Shown: piece after piece, positions 43,295 to 52,434 of the stretch
How the letters are laid out: every line of letters starts with the position of its first letter
How positions within the stretch are numbered: position 1 is the stretch's first letter
Assembly: GCA_009991595.1 (NCBI GenBank)
Contig: JAACVK010000038.1
Location: forward strand, 1 to 62,330
Reading direction: 5' to 3'
DNA: 62,330 bases
From: a bacterium
GTDB taxonomy: Bacteria > Bdellovibrionota > UBA2428
Notes under the pieces: model-generated
The model's input: only the letters and a program-made list of their open reading frames with translations
Databases searched by the model: none
Told to the model about the DNA's origin: nothing
Position numbers and translations under genes: made by a program

Positions 43295-44576
43295 ACTCGA
43301 GGGAACCGATTGTTTTTTCTAGGTCATGCGTCGCTAAATTGTAGCGATAGACAGCATCTAAATACTGCTGCTTTAATTTCCCATACTGACCCATTTTATC
43401 TAGCAATTGGCGTCCGGTGATGTTTTTTAAACCGTAAGACACCAAGGCGTCGCGATAAATCTTCGAGGCAATTTTTTCTGCTTCAGAAAAATGCTCTAGA
43501 GATTTCTTGCGAAACTCTGCATCCATAAACTTTTTCTCAATCTCAACCATCATTCCTTGTTGATAGTAACCTTTTTTAGAAGAGGCTTTTAGATATTCGG
43601 CACGGGCCTGCGAACGCTTTGCGCCCTTTTCCATGAAATCTAGATCCCATTTAATTCCAAGCCCTACGATTCCCGATTTAGCATTACTGGGATCATAGGC
43701 AAATGGCCCGGCAGAGTCGTTCTTTCTATTCTCAGCCCAGTTCATCTGCCCTTTTGCGTAGAAGAACAAAAGAGGAAAACTCAAACCTTGCTCCACCTCG
43801 AACAGCTTCTTCTTGGCCTTTGTTTCGGCCTCAAGCGCCGACCAATCTGCTCGATGCATTTTTAAGAGTTCTTTATAACGCTCCAAATCCCTAAGGGTGA
43901 ACTCACGACTTTTTAAATTACTTTGATCCCAATAAACCGTCGGTTCACTAAGCTTTCCAATTTTCCAAGCCATAGCCAACCGAGCTTGTTCTTTTCCATT
44001 TTTTGCTTCCATTAACTTTGATCGAACATCGGCTAAAGCCATTGTTAAATCTTTGTAGGAGCTGGAGTTTTTTGAAAGCTTGTTTGAAGCACCCTCCAGC
44101 TTTTTGACTACATCCTCACCCAGCTGCGAAAGCTCGAAAGCCAATTGATATCCATAATAAAGCTCTGCAATCTCATAACGAATAGACCATTTCTCTTTTT
44201 CAAGTAACGCCCGCTCCGCTTCGACACCATATTGGGCAGCTTCTATCGCTGAAGGTATGGCTCCAAAGGTAAAAATTGGCTGCTTAATTTCTATACTGGT
44301 TCCAATAAAACCACCCCAATCATTCCAATTGGTTTCACTGTCTAATGCATTTCCAGAGGCAGCTGGAACAGGAGCAACAAGGGCCTCAACACTGCCCGTG
44401 AACCATCTTTTTGATCTTGCAAAATCTTCTCGTCCCTCAGCAAAGGCCACCTGGGCTTGTTGAATTTTAACTGCGTCTCCATTGCTCAAGGCAAGACGAA
44501 CAAAATCATCTAAGCCATGACGTTCAATCGCAAAGGTAGACAAAGAGGCGAGTGCTGCTACAAAAAAAATAATCAT
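43293..44576 (-). CDS. TolC-family outer-membrane efflux-type protein
   Basis: 427 residues with a signal peptide (MIIFFVAALASLSTFA). It shows TolC/OEP features: GGFIGTSIEIKQPIFTFG, long helices with Ala/Tyr/Glu (AELYYGYQLAFELSQLGE), a second beta segment (GIVGLGIKWDLDF) and a terminal helical repeat (YNLATHDLEKTIGSL). It should form a trimeric outer-membrane channel tunnel. The start overlaps the MlaC-like gene stop by 4 bases; no RND or ABC pump genes are adjacent, which is unusual. Confidence 0.8.
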   Translation of the reverse strand: MIIFFVAALASLSTFAIERHGLDDFVRLALSNGDAVKIQQAQVAFAEGREDFARSKRWFTGSVEALVAPVPAASGNALDSETNWNDWGGFIGTSIEIKQPIFTFGAIPSAIEAAQYGVEAERALLEKEKWSIRYEIAELYYGYQLAFELSQLGEDVVKKLEGASNKLSKNSSSYKDLTMALADVRSKLMEAKNGKEQARLAMAWKIGKLSEPTVYWDQSNLKSREFTLRDLERYKELLKMHRADWSALEAETKAKKKLFEVEQGLSFPLLFFYAKGQMNWAENRKNDSAGPFAYDPSNAKSGIVGLGIKWDLDFMEKGAKRSQARAEYLKASSKKGYYQQGMMVEIEKKFMDAEFRKKSLEHFSEAEKIASKIYRDALVSYGLKNITGRQLLDKMGQYGKLKQQYLDAVYRYNLATHDLEKTIGSLE

Positions 44577-45190
44577 GAGCTTTTCTTGGCGCTTTCTTTA
44601 GGTGCTCTCAATTTTGAAACACGTTTCTCCATCAATGAAAGTAATTGCGCGAAAGTTTTCTTTTCTAAGTTTTTTTTGATTTGTCTTGATATGTTCGCGC
44701 TCAGCAGTTCTTTCTCAAACTCAACATCATAAATTCGGTTCCTGGGGTCCATATGCAAGACAATTGAAAAATCATTCACAATGAGATCGCCTGCCTTTTC
44801 TCTTTGAACTTTCCCAACAACCTGCACCTTTCCCCGCGCTAGTAACTTATAAGTAATGGCCTCCGACTCGGCCGAAACGTATCTGGCCTTCGGAAAGGCT
44901 GCCAGTTTAATCAACTCTTCGAGCAAGGCCTGAAAACGCTTTGTTTCACTTGCCGAGACTTTAGATTTCTGAGACCCAAGCGCAAGTCCTGAAAATCGAG
45001 GGAAATCAATCTGGGCTTGAATCTCTTTAAGTTTCTTTTTTGAAAGCTCGGACTGCTTGCCACTGAGCTCTTGAGAGAGCTTAGAAAACGAAATTAATTG
45101 AGCAAAAAAGTCTTCTGCCGCCTTAGTGCTTGCTGACACCTTAAAGCTCAGCAATAAAAATAGGAATACAATTTTAAAAGCATTAAACAT
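44573..45190 (-). CDS. MlaC/Ttg2D-like periplasmic lipid-binding protein
   Basis: 205 residues from ATG 45190, whose A overlaps the preceding stop (TAATG). The signal peptide is FKIVFLFLLLSFKVSAS. The body matches the MlaC fold pattern: IDFPRFSGLALG, ETKRFQALLEELI, YKLLARGKVQVVG, DLIVNDFSIVL and a lysine-rich C-terminus. MlaC shuttles phospholipids between membranes. There is no MlaFEDB complex beside it; instead it is between a lipid-kinase-like gene and a TolC-like gene, which suggests a separate lipid or terpenoid export line. Confidence 0.65.
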   Translation of the reverse strand: MFNAFKIVFLFLLLSFKVSASTKAAEDFFAQLISFSKLSQELSGKQSELSKKKLKEIQAQIDFPRFSGLALGSQKSKVSASETKRFQALLEELIKLAAFPKARYVSAESEAITYKLLARGKVQVVGKVQREKAGDLIVNDFSIVLHMDPRNRIYDVEFEKELLSANISRQIKKNLEKKTFAQLLSLMEKRVSKLRAPKESAKKSS

Positions 45191-45918
45191 TAAAAGTAGC
45201 TTAGCGGAAGGCCAATTACTGTTGCAAGTGCCCACACGATCAACCCACACCAAAAGGGCACAGATGCGTTGTCATCCCATTGAGAAGGCCAAGCTTCAGC
45301 CACCACAGACGCCGCCGCACCTGCAACACTCAAAAGAAGGACATGAAGAGGATGTGTCCACACTAAAGTTCCATCAATTTGAGCAGCAGCCCATGGTCCA
45401 GTCCAAGCGACGACTCCTGCTAAAAATGCAGCAACAAAGCCCGCAAAACTTCCTTCCAAGGTTTTTCGAGTCACCTGCTCAGGAATTCTCCCCTCAGAAG
45501 AAGGAATCAATTCCTTAAAAACATCTCCCCAGGATCTTCGACCGAATCGAACACCATAAATTGCAGCGATTGGATCCATCCAAGCTAGGCACAAAATAGC
45601 ATGTATAGCGACAGGCTTAGGAAGCGCCACCACAGCCCACGTCACACCCAACACATAATAAAGCTGGGCAGAAGGCTTGGAATCTTCTCCCTCACGAAGC
45701 AAGGGGCCATATAGGCGAACCATTACACGGTTCAGCCGAGGAATGCGCAAACGAATCAAGTCCAGAGGGAGCAAGATCATCATACCTATTCCCATCCCAA
45801 TAATGCTTTCAGTTCGAGTGAGTAGACTGACAAACAAATAAGCTAAAATTGTTCCTGAGGTTAAATGAAAAAACTTTCGACTTAAATGGTCGTCATATCT
45901 CGATCGAAAAAATGCCAC
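45190..45918 (-). CDS. Dgk1/dolichol-kinase-like membrane phosphatidate-type enzyme
   Basis: 242 residues with about seven membrane spans. The motifs RKFFHLTSGTILAYLF, MDPIAAIYGVRFG, RKTLEGSFAGF and AEAWPSQWDDNASVP follow the CTP-dependent kinase family that includes yeast Dgk1, Sec59 and plant VTE5, and are shared in part with CdsA-type cytidylyltransferases. It probably phosphorylates a lipid alcohol or diacylglycerol. The start is 3 bases after the stop of the YciO-family gene, and it is coupled to the MlaC-like gene. Confidence 0.65.
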   Translation of the reverse strand: MAFFRSRYDDHLSRKFFHLTSGTILAYLFVSLLTRTESIIGMGIGMMILLPLDLIRLRIPRLNRVMVRLYGPLLREGEDSKPSAQLYYVLGVTWAVVALPKPVAIHAILCLAWMDPIAAIYGVRFGRRSWGDVFKELIPSSEGRIPEQVTRKTLEGSFAGFVAAFLAGVVAWTGPWAAAQIDGTLVWTHPLHVLLLSVAGAAASVVAEAWPSQWDDNASVPFWCGLIVWALATVIGLPLSYF

Positions 45919-45921
45919 TAT

Positions 45922-46545
45922 TTATTCTTCTTTTAAGTTAAATATATCAAGCCCACCCTTACCCTGACGGATGACGGAAGGTTCATTTTCTGTAAAATCA
46001 ATCACTGTGGACGGCTCCATCGCCAAGGAACCTGCGTCGAGCAAGAAATCGACGCTTTTCCCATAAACTTTTTTAATTTCTTCTACACTCGTCAAATCAT
46101 CTCCCTCTGGAGAAGTGCACGAAGTTCCAATGATCGGATGGCGAAGAGTTGTTACCAAAGATTGCGCCACCACGTGTCCCGGAACTCTTATTCCGACGCT
46201 CTTTCGCCCACTCACCAAGAGTCGCGGCACCATTTTAGTAGCGGGCAACACAAAGGTGTAAGGTCCGGGAAGCAATCGCCTCATGTCTCGGTAGGCTCGA
46301 TTGCTCACCAACGCAAATTGAGAAAGCTCTTTCAAATCTGAACATATAAAGGAGAAAGGCTTCTTAGAGTCGCGACGCTTTAAAAAAGCGATGCGATCTA
46401 TGGTCTTCTTCCTAAAAAGATCACACCCCATGGTGTATCCAGTATCGGTCGGGAAGACGATAATCCCTCCACGCTGTAAAATAGCTACAGCCTGATCAAT
46501 GGCCCTCTGAGAGGGAACCGGAGTAGAGACAGATACGACTTGCAT
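45922..46545 (-). CDS. YciO/Sua5-family protein
   Basis: 207 residues from ATG 46545, supported by GGAAG just upstream (an ATG at 46566 is also in frame). The YrdC-type fold is shown by GGIIVFPTDTGYTMGCD, KRRDSKKPFSFICSD, LPGPYTFVL and VGIRVPGHVVAQSL. The sequence is closer to YciO than to TsaC by memory of the family, so synthesis of threonylcarbamoyl-AMP for tRNA t6A is possible but not certain. It heads a four-gene unit with lipid-related genes. Confidence 0.8.
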   Translation of the reverse strand: MQVVSVSTPVPSQRAIDQAVAILQRGGIIVFPTDTGYTMGCDLFRKKTIDRIAFLKRRDSKKPFSFICSDLKELSQFALVSNRAYRDMRRLLPGPYTFVLPATKMVPRLLVSGRKSVGIRVPGHVVAQSLVTTLRHPIIGTSCTSPEGDDLTSVEEIKKVYGKSVDFLLDAGSLAMEPSTVIDFTENEPSVIRQGKGGLDIFNLKEE

Positions 46546-46642
46546 TATCTTCCATTTGTAACACAAAGGAACTTTGGCAGAAACTTCTGCTCATTAATTA
46601 AGTTTGTGACACAAGGTGTTAGATGCTAAAGAGCTAGGCAAG

Positions 46643-47731
46643 ATGTCCAAAGCCTCAAATGTTGAAAAAATTGCCTTCAAAACAAGAGTTGCCGACTCTA
46701 AAAAAGGAATGATGCTCCTTGATTACTTATGCGAGCGATTTAATTACCACAGTCGAGATAAGTGGAAAGAAAACATTAAAAATGGAGAGATTGAAATCAA
46801 TGGTCGCCTAGCCGACGCCAAAGTCACTCTCTTTCCAGGTGATCAAATTGCCTATGTAACCACTAAGCGAGCTGAACCAAAAGTACCCAAAAACATCCCT
46901 ATTCTTTTTGAAGACAAAGATCTGTTGATCGTCAACAAACCAGCTCACATCCCCGTTCACCCAGGGGGCAAATATCTACAAAACACCCTCATTTCGCTTT
47001 TAAGAAGCCAGGCTAAAAAATCAGATTTATTAATTCTTGCCCACCGACTCGATAGAGAAACAAGTGGCGTTTGTGTCATCAACAAAACTCCATTGGCAAA
47101 AGAGAAAATGTATTGGAAATTCTTTAATAGAGAAGTGGACAAAAAATACTGGGCTCTTACTTGGGGAACGCCTAATCCTAGAAAAGGAAAAATAGATATT
47201 CCCATAGGGGCGGCTACCCTAAAAGGTAAACCAGATTTAAGCCAAATTAGAATCAAACAAATGGCTCGCGGATATAAGTCCAAGAAAGCCACAACTAAAT
47301 ATAAAGTTCTAAGCACGAGTTGGTTCGAACAATCTCACTGGAGCCCCCCAGAGTGGCCCGATATTTTAAAGGTTCAAAATGCAGGCGAGCATCGCTGGCC
47401 CATCAGTCTTGTAGAGTGTGAGCCACAAACAGGCCGGACCAATCAAATACGAGTCCATTTAGCCGAAATAGGCTGCGGAATCGTAGGCGACAAACTTTAC
47501 GACCCTAAAGAGGATATCTTTCTAGGAATGACTCAACAAAAACCGGTACTTGAGGGCGATTCAGAGCCCGCAGGACCCCGTTTGGACAAAGAGTTCCGGG
47601 CTAGAATGGTTCTCGACGCCCAAGCCCTTCATGCTCGATCATTACGCTTCAGACACCCCAGAACCTCTAGATGGCTCGAAGTTGAAGCTCCAGCACCGAA
47701 AAGCTGGAAGGGACTGTACAAGAGTCCTTGA
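46643..47731 (+). CDS. RluA-family 23S rRNA/tRNA pseudouridine synthase
   Basis: 362 residues from ATG 46643 (a GTG at 46616 is possible). An S4 RNA-binding domain lies at about 10-80 (LLDYLCERFNYHSRDKWKEN, GEIEINGR). The catalytic motif is LAHRLDRETSGV with the Asp nucleophile, and RTNQIRVHLAEIG follows as motif III. It modifies uridines in rRNA or tRNA; the target cannot be read from the sequence. It stands upstream of rpsF in the same direction. Confidence 0.88.
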   Translation: MSKASNVEKIAFKTRVADSKKGMMLLDYLCERFNYHSRDKWKENIKNGEIEINGRLADAKVTLFPGDQIAYVTTKRAEPKVPKNIPILFEDKDLLIVNKPAHIPVHPGGKYLQNTLISLLRSQAKKSDLLILAHRLDRETSGVCVINKTPLAKEKMYWKFFNREVDKKYWALTWGTPNPRKGKIDIPIGAATLKGKPDLSQIRIKQMARGYKSKKATTKYKVLSTSWFEQSHWSPPEWPDILKVQNAGEHRWPISLVECEPQTGRTNQIRVHLAEIGCGIVGDKLYDPKEDIFLGMTQQKPVLEGDSEPAGPRLDKEFRARMVLDAQALHARSLRFRHPRTSRWLEVEAPAPKSWKGLYKSP

Positions 47732-47776
47732 TTGCCTGAAATCTATCTGATAGCTCATCACCTCTAGGATTTATAG

Positions 47777-48349
47777 ATGTCTGAAAATATGCGTACTTAT
47801 GAAACTATCTGTTTAACCAAAGTTGACATGCCCGAGGACAAGTTCACCGGCATGATCGATAAGATCAAATCTGCAGTTACCAATGAAGGTAGCGGCGAGG
47901 TTTTGATGCAAGACGATTGGGGCAAGGCTAAAATTGCCTACCCAATTGATCGTGAGCCAAGGGCCCAATGGACTTACTTCCGATATTCATCAACACCAAA
48001 GGCCGTTGAAAGCATTGGTCACCAATTGCGAATCAATGAATTCGTATTGCGTCAGATGACTATTAAGGTTGATCCAGAATCAACTGACTATGCGACTTTG
48101 CGTCCAAACATGCAAAAAGAGCTTGGTGATCGCTTCAATCGTTTTGACGATCGTCCTCGCAGAAAAGGTCCTCGTCGCGATATGAAAAATCGTTCAGATC
48201 GCTACGGCGGAGGTGACGACAACTATAGTGGTGGTCGTTCCGATCGTAACTACGGCGAAGACACTTATGCGGCTGGATCACGTCCACCTGATCGTGGAAA
48301 CAATGACGACAGAGGTCGAGGCGATTCAAAAACTGAAGGTGAAAGCTAA
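47777..48349 (+). CDS. rpsF: 30S ribosomal protein S6 with long C-terminal extension
   Basis: 190 residues. Residues 5-100 are S6 (MRTYETICLTKVDMPED, YFRYSSTPKAVESIGHQLRINE, VLRQMTIKV). The C-terminal 85 residues are a low-complexity, Arg/Asp/Gly-rich tail (RFDDRPRRKGPRRD, GGGDDNYSGGRSDRN) that is disordered. Usual S6 is 95-135 residues. The gene overlaps rplI by one base (TAATG). The usual rpsR (S18), the S6 partner, is not between them. Confidence 0.93.
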   Translation: MSENMRTYETICLTKVDMPEDKFTGMIDKIKSAVTNEGSGEVLMQDDWGKAKIAYPIDREPRAQWTYFRYSSTPKAVESIGHQLRINEFVLRQMTIKVDPESTDYATLRPNMQKELGDRFNRFDDRPRRKGPRRDMKNRSDRYGGGDDNYSGGRSDRNYGEDTYAAGSRPPDRGNNDDRGRGDSKTEGES

Positions 48350-48813
48350 TGAAAGTTATTTTACAAGAAAGCTACATGAATCTTGGCGAAGCCGGTGACA
48401 TCGTAAATGTTAAACCTGGTTACGCTAGAAATTTCCTTATTCCTCAAAGGATTGCTGCTTCAGCAACCGCTGCAAACGTTCGCCTCGCTGAAGACAAACA
48501 AAAAGAACTAGAAGCTAAAAAGATTAAAGAACGTGAAAAGTCTGAGAAGCTAAAAGAGCAGTTACAAGACAGCAAAATCACCATCGTTAAAAAAGTTGGC
48601 GACGACGGAAAGCTTTTCGGCTCAGTTACCTCTAAAGAGATTGAAGAAAACCTCGCTGAACGAGGAATCGCAGTTGATCGACGAATGATTGTCCTTGGAC
48701 AACAAATCAAACTTACTGGCACCTACGAGATTCTAGTTAAGCTTGTTGGCGGAAAGAAGATTTACTTACCGCTAGACGTCGTTCCTGAAGAAACAGAAAA
48801 AAAAGCGGATTGA
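48349..48813 (+). CDS. rplI: 50S ribosomal protein L9
   Basis: 154 residues with the L9 N-terminal signature (MKVILQESYMNLGEAGDIV, VKPGYARNFLIPQ), the long connecting helix (ELEAKKIKEREKSEKLKEQL) and the C-terminal domain (DDGKLFGSVTSKEIEE). It is coupled to rpsF and precedes dnaB by 35 bases. Confidence 0.97.
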   Translation: MKVILQESYMNLGEAGDIVNVKPGYARNFLIPQRIAASATAANVRLAEDKQKELEAKKIKEREKSEKLKEQLQDSKITIVKKVGDDGKLFGSVTSKEIEENLAERGIAVDRRMIVLGQQIKLTGTYEILVKLVGGKKIYLPLDVVPEETEKKAD

Positions 48814-48848
48814 TTCGCGTCCTGCAAAGAGATAGCTTGCTCCCATAG

Positions 48849-50330
48849 ATGGCAATCGAGATTGACCCAAGTGGTGGTTCATCTTCTGGGAGCAGTTACA
48901 AAGCACAACCAAGAATACAAGCAGCTTACTCTCCAGGAGAAAAACCCCACAATATAGATTTAGAAAAGGCTTGTTTGGCCGGTGTAATCCGGTCGGGCGA
49001 CAACTTCATTGAAGTTCAAGACGAAATCAGTGCAAGCGACTTCTTTTATCCAGCCCATCAATTTATCTTTGAGACCATTGTTCAGCTGAACTTCCAAAGC
49101 ACTCCTGTAGACCTCAACACAATTGTTGATTACCTAAAAAACAATGCAAAATTAAAGCGAGTTGGAGGCCCTGAATACGTTGCCGATGTAGCGGCGACTC
49201 CTTCCAGCTCTTTACACACAATTGAATACGCCAAAAAGCTCAAAGATCTCTCCTGGCGCCGAACGATGATTGAGAATCTCGAAAGATGCTCATCCTTGGC
49301 CCTGGCAACGGGCGCAACAAACGAGATAGCCGCCGAAATTGAAAAGAATATTTTTGGCGCCACTCAAGAGAAAAAACAAAAGCGAATGGCTCGATTGGGC
49401 CAGTTACTTGATGGCGCTATTACCGAATACGAAAAACGAAGTGAATCTGGCGGAAAAGACGAAAACGCCGTCATGACTGGTCTTAAAGATTTAGATGACA
49501 CTCTTAGCGGCCTTCGCCCCGGTCAACTTGTGGTTCTTGCCGCACGACCAGGCATGGGAAAAACTTCTTTGGCTGCTAACATCATGTATGACATCGCCTG
49601 CCACCAAAACAAACCCGTTCTGTTTTTCTCTCTGGAAATGACCCAAGAAGAACTAGTCGATCGTATTATTTCATTTGCGGCTAACATTGACCAAAGCAAA
49701 CTTCGCTCTGGCCGCCTCACACAAGAAGATTTTCAAGAACTCTTCTACGCCGCTGACGACTGTAAAGAAGCGCCACTTTATATCGATGATCGATCGGTTT
49801 GCTCCCCTTATGATGTTTTGGCCCAAGCAAGAAGACTTATCTCTGAACTAAGCCTGCAGAATCCAGACACTCGCCTGGGGCTTATTGTTGTCGATTATAT
49901 CCAGATTATGAAATCAGGCGGAAGACAAGAAAGTAGAACTCTCGAAGTAGCCGCTATTACTGGGGGTCTAAAGGCCATCGCCAAGGAGTTAAAAGTCCCA
50001 GTCTTAGCCCTCAGTCAGCTAAACCGTGAAGGCGCTAAACGGCCTGGCGAATCTAAAAAGCCTCAGCTCTCTGACTTAAGAGACTCAGGTGCAATTGAGG
50101 CCGATGCCGATGCTGTTTTGTTTATTCACCGCGAGCAAGGCGAACACACCGACTCCAGAGCGCCAAGTGAGGCAGAGATCATTGTGGCCAAACAAAGAAG
50201 TGGCCCTACAAGAAACGTAAAAGTGACTTGGCTTGGACACCTCACACGTTTTACCGACTACATTAGTCAAGAACACGCCCCCAGCAACTATCCTGGCGGT
50301 AGTGCCAATAGTAACTTCAAAGAACCGTAG
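48849..50330 (+). CDS. dnaB: replicative DNA helicase DnaB
   Basis: 493 residues. The N-terminal DnaB domain (NIDLEKACLAGVI, VDLNTIVDYLK) is followed by the RecA-like core with Walker A ARPGMGKTS, FSLEMTQEELVDRI, VVDYIQIMKSGG (Walker B) and ALSQLNREGAKR, then SGAIEADADAV and KQRSGPT. No intein is present. It unwinds DNA at the replication fork. Neighbours rpsF-rplI-dnaB are the usual order apart from the missing rpsR. Confidence 0.97.
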   Translation: MAIEIDPSGGSSSGSSYKAQPRIQAAYSPGEKPHNIDLEKACLAGVIRSGDNFIEVQDEISASDFFYPAHQFIFETIVQLNFQSTPVDLNTIVDYLKNNAKLKRVGGPEYVADVAATPSSSLHTIEYAKKLKDLSWRRTMIENLERCSSLALATGATNEIAAEIEKNIFGATQEKKQKRMARLGQLLDGAITEYEKRSESGGKDENAVMTGLKDLDDTLSGLRPGQLVVLAARPGMGKTSLAANIMYDIACHQNKPVLFFSLEMTQEELVDRIISFAANIDQSKLRSGRLTQEDFQELFYAADDCKEAPLYIDDRSVCSPYDVLAQARRLISELSLQNPDTRLGLIVVDYIQIMKSGGRQESRTLEVAAITGGLKAIAKELKVPVLALSQLNREGAKRPGESKKPQLSDLRDSGAIEADADAVLFIHREQGEHTDSRAPSEAEIIVAKQRSGPTRNVKVTWLGHLTRFTDYISQEHAPSNYPGGSANSNFKEP

Positions 50331-50339
50331 CTCTTTGAA

Positions 50340-52001
50340 CTAAGCTGCTTTTCCCTGCGTGATTGAGTTAAATGCATTCAATTCAATCACAAGTGTTGTG
50401 TTTTTGGACTCTGGCACAAAATAGATTCGACCATTAAAGCGATCTACAATTTTTTTACAGATACTCAAACCCAAACCAGTCCCCTCGCCCACCGCTTTCG
50501 TAGTAAAAGATGAGCTAAAAACTTGGTCTGCCTGAGAGACACTCAAACCACGACCAGAGTCCATGAAAATAATTTTTACGACTCCTGATTCAGACTGCTG
50601 AAAGCTTAGCTTAATCCATCTTTCAGAAAGATCTTTTATTGCATCACAAGAATTTTTTATAACATTCAAAAACACTTGAAGAAGTTGAGTTTCATCACCC
50701 ATAACTTGAACGTCTTCTTTCATATCAAGCTCAAGCCTGACTGCCGATTTTTTCAAAACATCAGATGAGGCATCAACAGCCTGAAGATAAACATTCGACA
50801 AATAAACTTGCTGCAATTCACCATCTCCGCCCCCACGAGACAAGGCACTAACACTTTTAACGATACGCGAAATTCTCTCACTCGCTTCATAAATTTTTCG
50901 CATACTCTCAGCGCCCTTCGGATCCGTAAAATAGTCAACCTTCAGCATTTTTTGAGCTAGCCCATTTACGATCGTAAGGGGATTGCTAATCTCATGAGCA
51001 ATGTTCCCAGCTAACTCTCCCAAGGCAGACCATTTCTCAGCATTCGCCAGAACTATCTGTTGCTTTAAATGTTCTTTCTGCATCAAATGCTGTTCAGTCA
51101 CATCAAAACTACAAATAACCGCTGCAATTTCAGCCCCGTTATTTGGACTAACTTTCGACAAGTAAGTTTTCATATACCTGGGTTGCCCTCCATGTTCAGA
51201 AACCCACTCGAAGCCAGTGGAATGAAGGTCGCAATGCAAGAAATCTGTTACATGAGATACAAAGTCTGGGTCAAAATCTAACTCGCCAATCTTTAATTTC
51301 TTAAATTGCCTCATGGAAAAGCCTAAATAACTTAGAATATGCTCATTTGCGCCCAAGTAATTACCGTCAACGCCTATCCACGAAACATAGCCCGGCACAG
51401 CGTCGACCAAGGCTTTCATTTTTCTTACATCAACTTCTTTCTCTTCATTGCGTTCTTGCAACTCCAAGAAGGTTACGGAGAAAGCTTTTGCCTGTGAGTA
51501 TAAAAAAGCAAGATATGTTAAACACACAACCCCCAAGAGAAGTGCCTCTCCCTTTAACTCCAAACCTAACGCCAACGAAATTGGAAGCAAAATAATAGAT
51601 ATGTAGGCCACGCAAAGTTTAAAGTTAGCAACAAGCGAACCTAAACTAGAAGCGCAAACTCCAGAACAAAGAAACAAAAACATAAGAGATTCAAACTCTC
51701 TGTAGCCTGCAATTCTAATGATGGAGACAGCCGAAAGAGACCAGAATATCGCTCCGAATAAAGCTAAGCATGCAAACAAAGCTGGGAAGACACGTGAATC
51801 GATTGAAAGCCTTGCGCGAAACAATGCAATCAAAACTATCCCAGTTAATGCGACTTGAATGGGCCAATGAGCTCGCACAAAAGAAAAACAAGCCAAGACA
51901 TACGTCCCCACTAAAACAATCTGCCCTATAGAAGCGAGCAAAGACCGTCGTTTTAGGGAGAGACTCAATTGACTATTTTGATCCTGGACTAGGCCTTCCA
52001 T
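50340..52001 (-). CDS. membrane sensor histidine kinase with PAS domain
   Basis: 553 residues. The N-terminal 170 residues hold six or seven hydrophobic segments (MASE-like). A PAS domain follows (AVPGYVSWIGVDGNYLGAN, HILSYLGFSMRQFK), then HisKA (LGELAGNIAHEISNPL, phospho-His) and HATPase (VFLNVIKNSCDAI, DSGRGLS, GEGTGLGLSICKKIV). No response regulator is adjacent, so it is an orphan kinase. It converges on dnaB, only 9 bases from its stop. Confidence 0.85.
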   Translation of the reverse strand: MEGLVQDQNSQLSLSLKRRSLLASIGQIVLVGTYVLACFSFVRAHWPIQVALTGIVLIALFRARLSIDSRVFPALFACLALFGAIFWSLSAVSIIRIAGYREFESLMFLFLCSGVCASSLGSLVANFKLCVAYISIILLPISLALGLELKGEALLLGVVCLTYLAFLYSQAKAFSVTFLELQERNEEKEVDVRKMKALVDAVPGYVSWIGVDGNYLGANEHILSYLGFSMRQFKKLKIGELDFDPDFVSHVTDFLHCDLHSTGFEWVSEHGGQPRYMKTYLSKVSPNNGAEIAAVICSFDVTEQHLMQKEHLKQQIVLANAEKWSALGELAGNIAHEISNPLTIVNGLAQKMLKVDYFTDPKGAESMRKIYEASERISRIVKSVSALSRGGGDGELQQVYLSNVYLQAVDASSDVLKKSAVRLELDMKEDVQVMGDETQLLQVFLNVIKNSCDAIKDLSERWIKLSFQQSESGVVKIIFMDSGRGLSVSQADQVFSSSFTTKAVGEGTGLGLSICKKIVDRFNGRIYFVPESKNTTLVIELNAFNSITQGKAA

Positions 52002-52203
52002 CTTTTATGAATCGGTTGACTAGTAAATTTAATTGAATGAAAGATGAAGTGGCGCAGCTACAGGATAGCTAAAATTAATTATTAATATTTTCAACAGCTT
52101 ACTTCTTAGGCGCTGTGCATTTTGTGGGTTTTTAAAAGCAGTGTTAGCCTATTTCCTTGGGGTAGGTGTCTAAGTAGGGACTTAGCGCTTTTGGGGGGAT
52201 AAA

Positions 52204-52434
52204 ATGGCACATAAAATTGAGGATCTTTTTAAACTATTTTCGGAGCTATCGGGCCTATCGGATGAATGTGTTCGAAAAGAGCTAGAAGGCCATCTGGAAC
52301 GTCTAAATATTGACAGATTGAATATAACCGAAAACGACTTAAGAAGAGTCATGAGCTTATATCTTGAAGAGATGAATTGTTCTATGATTGAAGATAGCTA
52401 TGCTCCAAAATCTGATGTCAAAATCAACGCTTAA
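52204..52434 (+). CDS. small acidic protein, unknown function
   Basis: 76 residues with a good ribosome site (GGGGGGAT, 6 bases upstream). It is helical and charged, without membrane segment or signal (IEDLFKLFSELSGLSDECV, NDLRRVMSLYLEEMN). Its end overlaps the lytic transglycosylase gene start by 20 bases, so they form a unit. It may be cytoplasmic and regulatory; no family recognised. Confidence 0.55.
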   Translation: MAHKIEDLFKLFSELSGLSDECVRKELEGHLERLNIDRLNITENDLRRVMSLYLEEMNCSMIEDSYAPKSDVKINA

